From Desulfofustis sp. (GTDB taxonomy: Bacteria; Desulfobacterota; Desulfobulbia; Desulfobulbales; Desulfocapsaceae): DNA of 11,026 nt. Position numbers and translations under genes: made by a program. Position 1 is the first letter of the stretch; each line of letters opens with the position of its first letter. The notes under the pieces were generated by a model that saw only the letters and a program-made list of their open reading frames with translations, made no database searches and had not been told where the DNA came from. The stretch is taken from NCBI GenBank assembly GCA_029287755.1, contig JARFQM010000260.1, positions 1-11,026 of the forward strand, in the 5' to 3' direction. Below, one piece after another: positions 6,025 through 11,026 of this stretch.

Positions 6025-6909
6025 GAAAATCAGAAATCCTGGCTGCCTGTTCTAAGCCTGGTGACGGCGATGATTCTCTGGGCCAGTTCTTTCATTGCCC
6101 TGAAAATAGCCTTCCAGGGATATCACCCGATGATTGTCATTTTCGGGCGGATGGTGGTGGGTAGCGCCTGCTTTCTATTGTTTTACAGGCAACTCCGCCG
6201 CAGCGTAATAAAAAGGGAGGATCTAAAATACCTCCTTTTCATGGCAGTCTGCGAGCCCTGCATATACTTCATCTTCGAGGCCAAGGCCCTGGAACTTACC
6301 TCCGCCTCCCAGGCCGGCTTGATCACCGCCATGCTGCCCCTCATGGTGGCCCTGGGGGCGACCATTTTCCTCAAGGAACGGATTACCCGCCAGACCCTGG
6401 CCGGGTTCATCATCGCCATTTTCGGGGCCTGCTGGCTCAGTATCGCGGGCGAAAAATCAGCCTCGGCCCCCAACCCTCTCCTGGGAAATTTTCTCGAATT
6501 TCTGGCCATGGTGGCGGCCACTGGGTATACCCTGTCGATGAAACACCTCTCGGTTCGCTACAGTGCCTTGTTTCTGACCGCGGTCCAGTCCTTGGTCGGG
6601 GCACTCTTTTTCTCGCTGTTTCTGCTCCATCCCGACATTTCTGTGCCGCGGGTATGGTACCCGGCGCCAGCCCTGGCGGTCATCTATCTCGGCAGCTTCG
6701 TGACCCTGGGGGCCTATCTTTCTTATAATTACGGGGTGAGCAAGATTCCGGCCAGCCAGGCCTCGGCCTTTGTCAACCTGATCCCCGTATTCACGGTCAT
6801 CCTGGGTTTCATAATACTGGGAGAGCGCTTTCTCCCATCCCAGTACGTGGCCTCGGCACTTGTACTGTTGGGCGTGTTCATCAGCCAGCGGCGGGTACAA
6901 CGGCTCTGA
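6022..6909 (+). CDS. EamA/DMT-family transporter (TTG start)
   Basis: A 295-residue inner-membrane protein of the drug/metabolite transporter superfamily. The sequence is almost entirely hydrophobic, with about ten transmembrane helices in two EamA repeats (about 10-145 and 155-290). Family features include ILWASSFIALKIAF near the N-terminus, LKERITRQTLAGFIIAIFGA closing repeat 1, and SASAFVNL-like and ILGERFLPSQ segments in repeat 2. Members export or import small metabolites; the substrate cannot be predicted. The start is TTG at 6022, fixed by AAGGA at 6011-6015 with six bases of spacing. It has its own candidate promoter and appears monocistronic. It ends ten bases from the convergent adenosyltransferase gene, with no clear terminator between them. 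Confidence 0.9.
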   Translation: MENQKSWLPVLSLVTAMILWASSFIALKIAFQGYHPMIVIFGRMVVGSACFLLFYRQLRRSVIKREDLKYLLFMAVCEPCIYFIFEAKALELTSASQAGLITAMLPLMVALGATIFLKERITRQTLAGFIIAIFGACWLSIAGEKSASAPNPLLGNFLEFLAMVAATGYTLSMKHLSVRYSALFLTAVQSLVGALFFSLFLLHPDISVPRVWYPAPALAVIYLGSFVTLGAYLSYNYGVSKIPASQASAFVNLIPVFTVILGFIILGERFLPSQYVASALVLLGVFISQRRVQRL

Positions 6910-6919
6910 ATTGTTGAAA

Positions 6920-7477
6920 TCAATAATCTATTCCAGGCTGCGGCTCGATGTCCTTGCGGTAGGCGTGGGTGATCTCGTCGACGCGGCTGGCAGTGTCGGC
7001 CCGGCTGAGTACTTCTTCATGAGCATCGCGGCCGGTGATGACCAGGTGAAGCAGCTCTGGCTTGTTATCGAGAATGGCCAGGACCTGATCGAGATCAATC
7101 AGTTTCAGCTGCAAGGCGTTATTGATCTCATCGAGTATGAGCATATCGTACTCTCCGGACAGCATCTTCTGATCGACAAGCTTAAGCGCCTGCTGGGCAT
7201 TTTCCCGATGCTCTGAATGGGGGTAGGGGTTGCCCTGAATACCGCAGAAGCCCTTGCCGGTGGAATGCAGTTCGACCAGGTCGCCCAGCAGTTTTACCCC
7301 GTCCCACTCTCCCGAATAAATATCTCCTTTCATGAACTGAATGATGCACACCCTCATCTGGTGGCCCGCCGCCCTCAGCGCCATCCCCATGGCGCTGGTG
7401 GTTTTGCCTTTGCCGTTGCCGGTCAGTACCACCACCAGTCCATGCTTCTTTTCCGGTTCCAGTTTGCTTATTTCCAT
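6920..7477 (-). CDS. cobO: Cob(I)yrinic acid a,c-diamide adenosyltransferase
   Basis: CobO/BtuR/CobA-type ATP:co(I)rrinoid adenosyltransferase of 185 residues, a cytoplasmic enzyme that adds the 5'-deoxyadenosyl group to reduced corrinoids in cobamide synthesis or salvage. The P-loop GNGKGKTT is at residues 20-27, the Walker B-like LILDEIN at 113-119, and VITGRDA at 146-152. The conserved end EITHAYRKDIEPQPGIDY (168-185) matches the family C-terminus. Length is normal for the family. It lies 27 bases downstream of the HTH/lysine-tail gene and is probably cotranscribed with it. A poor SD (GAGACC region) suggests it may depend on coupling. No cobalamin riboswitch was recognised upstream, and no other cobamide gene is in the window. 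Confidence 0.93.
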   Translation of the reverse strand: MEISKLEPEKKHGLVVVLTGNGKGKTTSAMGMALRAAGHQMRVCIIQFMKGDIYSGEWDGVKLLGDLVELHSTGKGFCGIQGNPYPHSEHRENAQQALKLVDQKMLSGEYDMLILDEINNALQLKLIDLDQVLAILDNKPELLHLVITGRDAHEEVLSRADTASRVDEITHAYRKDIEPQPGIDY

Positions 7478-7504
7478 GGGTCTCGACGCTCGGTCAGGGT
7501 GAAG

Positions 7505-7984
7505 TTACTTTTTCTTCTTGGTGCTCTTCTTGGTACTCTTCTTGGCGCCTTTTTTCTTCTTTGCTTTTGCTGCTTTGGCGCTTTCGGCTTTCTTTTTTCC
7601 CTTGGCCTTGACTTTCTTCGCCTTCTTTTCGGCTTTCTTGGCACCACCTGGTTTCTTCTTGGCCTTTTTCACCTTCGCTTTCTTTTTTTTCTTCTTTTCA
7701 GGTGAAACCGCCTTCTGCGCAGCCAGGGCCGAGGCCTTTGTCTCCTCGATCAACGAATCGGGAAACACCTCCAGCCGGTCGTTTCTAAACCGGCCTATCC
7801 AGTAGCGTACCTGGGTCACCTTGAGCTGCGCCACCTGGGCGGCCTGCTCGATTGTTGAGCCCGCATCGATGGCGAGCAGTGCCTGGGCACGCTGGCTGTA
7901 GGGTACATCGCCCTGGGCAAGCGTCTCCAGAATCAATGATTCAGCCTCGGTGATGAATAGCTCAATGCCATTTTCCTCAACCAT
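7505..7984 (-). CDS. HTH protein with histone H1-like lysine tail
   Basis: A 159-residue protein in two parts. Residues about 25-75 form a helix-turn-helix of the homeodomain-like/transposase-HTH type, with RAQALLAIDAGSTIEQAAQ followed by VTQVRYWIGRFRNDRLEVFP. Residues 95-159 are a disordered tail in which 37 of 65 residues are lysine, the rest mostly Ala, Gly, Ser and Thr with three Glu, much like Hc1/H1-type chromatin proteins. It is probably a cytoplasmic DNA-binding protein; a polyphosphate- or RNA-binding role for the tail is also possible. The start is well supported by GAGGAG (7991-7996) seven bases upstream. It is the first gene of a unit with cobO. A run of eight A in the coding strand (7683-7690) and in-phase A AAA AAG heptamers lie at the beginning of the tail. 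Confidence 0.75.
   Translation of the reverse strand: MVEENGIELFITEAESLILETLAQGDVPYSQRAQALLAIDAGSTIEQAAQVAQLKVTQVRYWIGRFRNDRLEVFPDSLIEETKASALAAQKAVSPEKKKKKKAKVKKAKKKPGGAKKAEKKAKKVKAKGKKKAESAKAAKAKKKKGAKKSTKKSTKKKK
7682..7688 (-). other. In-phase A AAA AAG slippery heptamer
   Basis: Codons 100-101 of the lysine-tailed gene are AAA AAG preceded by an A, giving the dnaX-type -1 slippery sequence in the correct phase. A second A AAA AAG occurs at codons 129-131 (GGA AAA AAG). No downstream stem or upstream stimulatory SD was identified, so slippage is only a possibility. Confidence 0.35.
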
Positions 7985-8095
7985 TTTTCTCTCCTCGTGT
8001 GGTTTTTCAAAAGCTGGTGGGCCGAAAGGATACCTTCCATTGAACTATGGGACTTAGTCGGAATTTGTAAAGCCAACCTCTTACTATCTGCAGAT

Positions 8096-9178
8096 TTACC
8101 TCACATTTTGCCAGAAATTTGCAGAGACGGTCTCGTAGAGCTGGAGATCAAATTCGACCAGGGGCCGCAAGGCACTCCGAACTTTTGAGTCGGCCAGATC
8201 GAATAACCGGTAGTGTTCCGCTTTGTTCGACTGCAGCTTCTGCTCTGCAGGGGTGATGCCGACCGAGTCGCAAAACCGCTTTTTGAAGCGTTCATAGGCC
8301 TCGGTCAGGCCGACTGAACTGAATCGGGAAATATTGGTGCAGGCCCTGTGGAGGTCCTCCGCCGCCACCCTTTCGGGCCGGTAATCGAGAAAATATCTGG
8401 TCTGGATATTATCAAAGAAATCAACCTGATAATCGCGCAGCCCGGCGACAAACCCGCGTATTTCATCCAGCTTGGAGAAATCAACCCGGTTGAGCACATC
8501 GGAGAGGGTCTTGACCGTTTCGTTGTGGCGAAAACCGTAATAGGCCTCGAGCCTGCTGCCGGGCCTAACCCCTTTCACATAGTTCAAATGTGAATGCAGG
8601 TGGGCGTAAGGCTCTCGTATAATGGAGATGAGCTGGAATGTGGAGAGATCAACCAGCCTCTGGAGTTCATAAAGGGGCAGGTGCCCTGCCAGGTAGTGGG
8701 CGCGCTCGAGGCCACGATGCAGTTCCCTGTCATCAAGCCGCTCGATATGGGTTAAAAATCTTTCTCCGCTGAAACAGCATCTGGCAAAAGCATTGAAGGA
8801 GGTACCTGCCGTTTTAGGGATGTGCATGAAACAGATCGGCGCCCTGAGGTTCGGCTGCAGCATTTCGATTTCGCTGCAGTCGACTCTGACCACTGGGCTT
8901 TTGAAGGAGTCGAAATGCAGATGAAACTGGCCGCAGGAGCGAGGATTGAAATCAGCGGGAAAACTGAAGTCAAAGCCACAAACGCCGCTGGGGTGCACTC
9001 TCTTCTCGACCAGATCCGGGCGATAGCCGTCGTTGGTGAAACGGCCCAACACTCTGCCGTCGACCACGGCTGAGATGTTCACCGGTCTCGACTTACTGAA
9101 CCTGTTGAAACACCAGCCCGAAATGAAGCGACCGTTGAGCCTGTCAATTGAGTATCGATAAAGCTTCTCTGCAATCAT
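8096..9178 (-). CDS. Sulfotransferase family 2 protein with N-terminal beta domain
   Basis: A 360-residue predicted PAPS-dependent sulfotransferase. ICFMHIPKTAGTSF (115-128) carries the 5'-phosphosulfate loop PKTAGTS typical of Sulfotransfer_2 proteins. IIREPYAHLHSHLNYVK (186-202) matches the 3'-phosphate-binding region with conserved Arg188 and Ser196-neighbouring residues. Before it, residues about 15-105 form a separate module (GWCFNR, DGYRPDL, GVCGFDFSFP) like the small beta domain that precedes many glycosyltransferases acting on surface glycans. No signal peptide or membrane helix is seen, so it is probably cytoplasmic and modifies a carbohydrate or similar acceptor. The start ATG lacks a Shine-Dalgarno, and an out-of-frame ATG CGA TGA just upstream overlaps it. 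It is separated from the serine hydrolase by 216 bases with its own promoter. Confidence 0.83.
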   Translation of the reverse strand: MIAEKLYRYSIDRLNGRFISGWCFNRFSKSRPVNISAVVDGRVLGRFTNDGYRPDLVEKRVHPSGVCGFDFSFPADFNPRSCGQFHLHFDSFKSPVVRVDCSEIEMLQPNLRAPICFMHIPKTAGTSFNAFARCCFSGERFLTHIERLDDRELHRGLERAHYLAGHLPLYELQRLVDLSTFQLISIIREPYAHLHSHLNYVKGVRPGSRLEAYYGFRHNETVKTLSDVLNRVDFSKLDEIRGFVAGLRDYQVDFFDNIQTRYFLDYRPERVAAEDLHRACTNISRFSSVGLTEAYERFKKRFCDSVGITPAEQKLQSNKAEHYRLFDLADSKVRSALRPLVEFDLQLYETVSANFWQNVR

Positions 9179-9188
9179 CGCATCGTCA

Positions 9189-9221
9189 GGGAGAAAGCAC
9201 CCGGGGGGTGTCTCCCGTTTT
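9189..9221 (-). promoter_or_regulatory. Strong leader hairpin before the sulfotransferase start
   Basis: GGGAGA (9189-9194) pairs with TCTCCC (9211-9216) and CACCC (9198-9202) with GGGTG (9206-9210) around a GGG loop, leaving an AAG bulge. This 11-bp stem ends ten bases before the ATG of the minus-strand gene. On the minus strand no T-run follows, so it is not a terminator for the upstream hydrolase gene. On the plus strand it is followed by GTTTT, but no plus-strand gene ends here. A leader that affects translation or mRNA stability is the most likely role. Confidence 0.5.
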
Positions 9222-9242
9222 CCACGGCTTTGGGGTTTCTGG

Positions 9243-9272
9243 ATTGTACCAGAAATACTGGCTAGCGTGCAA
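9243..9272 (-). promoter_or_regulatory. Candidate promoter of the sulfotransferase gene
   Basis: On the minus strand TTGCAC (9272-9267) and TACAAT (9248-9243) are 18 bases apart, and TGG directly upstream of TACAAT gives an extended -10. A 13-base palindrome CCAG-N5-CTGG (9249-9261) fills much of the spacer and could be an operator. Transcription would begin near 9236, making a leader of about 58 bases that contains the hairpin. Confidence 0.5.
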
Positions 9273-9394
9273 AATCAGGCTCAGAGTCGAGGCGCGCGGG
9301 AAAATTTTGCCGCAGGCATATGACTGATATTTCGAGGATAAAATTGTTTCGCACAACGCAGAGATCGGGGCAACAGATAATTTTTCAGTCTGCC

Positions 9395-10954
9395 CTACAG
9401 GAGTTGGTACTGCTTTTTCAATTCCTTGTAGACCAGCGTGGAGACCTGCCGAATCACATTCCCCCTGGTGAGCATCCAGTTGCCGTAATTTGATGCCCGG
9501 GTATCGCGTTCGATGATGCCCACCAGGGCGTAAGGATAACGGTTGCCCTTCCGGTCCTTGGCGACCAGGATCCCCATGTCGCCGCAGAGACGAGCCGTTG
9601 AACCGGTTTTATTGTAGACCAGTGTGCCACGGGGAATGGGGGTGCCGTTGTAGAGGCGATCGCGCCCCGGCAACGACATCAGTCGCCTGATTTCCTTGCC
9701 ATAGGGCAGCTTGTTGCTCCACAGGGCCTGGAGAAAGCGGATATAGTCGGACGGCAGGGCGCTGTTTTTATAGGTTCTGCCGCCGGCGGGAATATATTCG
9801 ACGATCCTGGTGTTCTTGAAAATGGAGCCATAGTGGCTGCGCAGCAGCCTGTCCACTTCGGCGGGCCCGCCGGCCATGCGCATGACCCAGTTGGTGGCGG
9901 GGTTGTTTGAGCGCTGGATCATCAACTCCATGTTGTGGCGGCTCTTGGGGCCATACTTAAGGGTTCCCTCATTTACCCGGTGAAAAAAAGCAAGGGCCAC
10001 AAATGGCTTGATCATCGAGGCGGCCTGAAACACCTGATTGGCGTTAATATCGACCAGGCTCTTGCCGCTGGTCAGGTCATAGACCATCCAGCCGGTCTTT
10101 TCATTGCTGGACAGTTTACCTGCGCGCCGCTGTTCCTTGATAAACCGTTCAATCGAGGCCTCAAAATCGCCCCTGGCCGGAGCCAACGCCACTTCTTCGG
10201 GTCGAGGAAGTGGCGGGGTTGCGGTCGGTTTGCTCTTGGCTGTTTCCTCCACTACTTTGGGGAGGGTGCGCGGCCGCGGAGGCGGCGTGGTGGCAGCTAC
10301 CTGCTCGGCAGGTGATGTGTCCTGCTCCTCGTCGAGATGAGACGATTCCCCGAACACCACCGGGTTATTCTTTTCGGCGATGATGGTGGTCGATATTTTT
10401 TTGCGCTTGAGTAGTTTGGCATGTTTTCTGGCCACCCTGTAGGTGGAGGAGCGATCGCTGCGGCGCCGGTAGATCAAGGTGTAATTATTCTTGTCGGTCT
10501 GTTCGATGTAGAGGTTCTTGCCAACCTCGTCGCCGAGGTAGTTGTAGACCCTGGCATAGCGCTTCTTCATGTCCTCCAGGTTGGGACCCAGGCCGTAACT
10601 GACGTTGTAAAGCTCGAAATAGCCGTTGTCTTCCACGGCAAAGCATTCCGACAGCCCTTGACTGCGCAGCAGTTCACTGTGCTTCACCATCAGCTTGGCC
10701 GAACTCAGGGCGGTGCCATTGTGGTCGTAGACGATACCGTAGCCGCCGTCTTTCCTCCCGACAATACGCAGATGGGGCGACGCTTCCGGTCCCAGGGTTT
10801 CCTCGAGTTGATTCTGGTAATCGAGAACGTTGTTGAGATCGTCATCCCAGATATAGGCGATGTCGTATTGAACGGGTTTGGAAAAAAGAGGCTTCGGAAC
10901 AGACAGCAGCACCGTGAGGAAGCAGACAAAACAGAGAGAAAAAATACGTAACAT
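9395..10954 (-). CDS. Secreted class A beta-lactamase-fold serine hydrolase
   Basis: A 519-residue predicted periplasmic peptidoglycan-active hydrolase or penicillin-binding-like protein. A Sec signal peptide (about 1-25) is followed by two repeats of about 60 residues (about 61-121 and 147-204). They share a Y..IY....SS...KH..LL pattern and look SPOR-like, though this is not certain. Residues about 207-262 are a Pro/Glu/Thr-rich linker. The catalytic domain (about 263-519) has the SxxK motif SMIK (313-316), an SDN-equivalent SNN (349-351) and KTGS (449-452). In the omega-loop region EYIPAGGRTY (386-395) aligns with residues 171 onward of TEM-type enzymes, and the position of the deacylating Glu166 appears to be Asn, which would weaken true beta-lactamase activity. 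The start ATG has no clear SD and follows an ATTT repeat. Its length is roughly twice that of a plain class A enzyme because of the N-terminal part. Confidence 0.82.
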   Translation of the reverse strand: MLRIFSLCFVCFLTVLLSVPKPLFSKPVQYDIAYIWDDDLNNVLDYQNQLEETLGPEASPHLRIVGRKDGGYGIVYDHNGTALSSAKLMVKHSELLRSQGLSECFAVEDNGYFELYNVSYGLGPNLEDMKKRYARVYNYLGDEVGKNLYIEQTDKNNYTLIYRRRSDRSSTYRVARKHAKLLKRKKISTTIIAEKNNPVVFGESSHLDEEQDTSPAEQVAATTPPPRPRTLPKVVEETAKSKPTATPPLPRPEEVALAPARGDFEASIERFIKEQRRAGKLSSNEKTGWMVYDLTSGKSLVDINANQVFQAASMIKPFVALAFFHRVNEGTLKYGPKSRHNMELMIQRSNNPATNWVMRMAGGPAEVDRLLRSHYGSIFKNTRIVEYIPAGGRTYKNSALPSDYIRFLQALWSNKLPYGKEIRRLMSLPGRDRLYNGTPIPRGTLVYNKTGSTARLCGDMGILVAKDRKGNRYPYALVGIIERDTRASNYGNWMLTRGNVIRQVSTLVYKELKKQYQLL

Positions 10955-10959
10955 TCTGT

Positions 10960-10977
10960 ATTTATTTATTTATTTTT
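10960..10977. repeat. ATTT tetranucleotide repeat in the hydrolase leader
   Basis: Four ATTT units in a row, ending in extra T, lie 6-23 bases upstream of the hydrolase start codon, where the ribosome-binding site should be. No Shine-Dalgarno is seen there. Such tracts can change length by slippage, which would alter spacing between promoter and start. A possible -10 hexamer TATACT lies on the minus strand at 11001-11006; its -35 would fall at or beyond the window edge. Confidence 0.45.
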
Positions 10978-11026
10978 CATTTCTAAAGAACGGCTGGACA
11001 AGTATAACAGAACATCGTCTCTATCT

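Noticed and set aside
7518..7705. Plus-strand frames rich in Phe and Leu opposite the lysine tail
   Set aside because: They are the complement of AAG/AAA lysine codons; the minus-strand gene has a strong Shine-Dalgarno and an HTH domain.

Overview
The window looks like a chromosomal stretch from a Gram-negative, probably anaerobic bacterium, most likely in the Desulfobacterota (former Deltaproteobacteria). The pointers are a c7-type multiheme cytochrome beside a Tat-exported four-cluster ferredoxin, a DUF3568-type lipoprotein, and a CobO/BtuR adenosyltransferase next to a lysine-tailed DNA-binding protein. The assignment rests on gene content read by eye. No marker gene is present, so family-level placement would be a guess.

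Layout. (1) 1-380 has no convincing gene. It holds AT-rich repeats, two mutually exclusive GC hairpins, and a clear minus-strand terminator for the next unit. (2) 381-1889, minus strand: a two-gene redox unit, a periplasmic [4Fe-4S]x4 protein followed by a hexaheme cytochrome built from two near-identical triheme c7 units. The NrfD-type membrane subunit that often accompanies such pairs is not adjacent. (3) 1890-2325 is a divergent regulatory region with a tandem 10-bp repeat, two AT-rich inverted repeats and a good -10 box for the plus strand. (4) 2326-5884, plus strand: an envelope operon of an unrecognised single-pass membrane protein, a DUF3568-type lipoprotein and a large periplasmic TPR protein. 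The TPR gene is cut by one in-frame TAA at 5093-5095, and the coding frame continues uninterrupted to 5884. (5) 6022-6909, plus strand: an EamA-family transporter with a TTG start. (6) 6920-7984, minus strand: an HTH protein with a histone-H1-like lysine tail, then cob(I)alamin adenosyltransferase. (7) 8096-9178, minus strand: a sulfotransferase with an added N-terminal beta-type domain, preceded by its own promoter and a strong leader hairpin. (8) 9395-10954, minus strand: a secreted serine hydrolase of the class A beta-lactamase fold with N-terminal repeats and a proline-rich linker.

How the parts fit. The redox pair should pass electrons between periplasmic carriers. The 2326-5884 operon and the serine hydrolase are envelope functions, and the sulfotransferase probably decorates a surface glycan or similar acceptor. 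CobO completes the adenosyl cobamide cofactor. No phage, insertion sequence, CRISPR array, tRNA or rRNA was seen. The observations most worth following are the single-stop interruption of the TPR gene, the HTH/lysine-tail protein with in-phase slippery heptamers, the duplicated triheme unit lacking a membrane partner, and the structured leader of the sulfotransferase gene.
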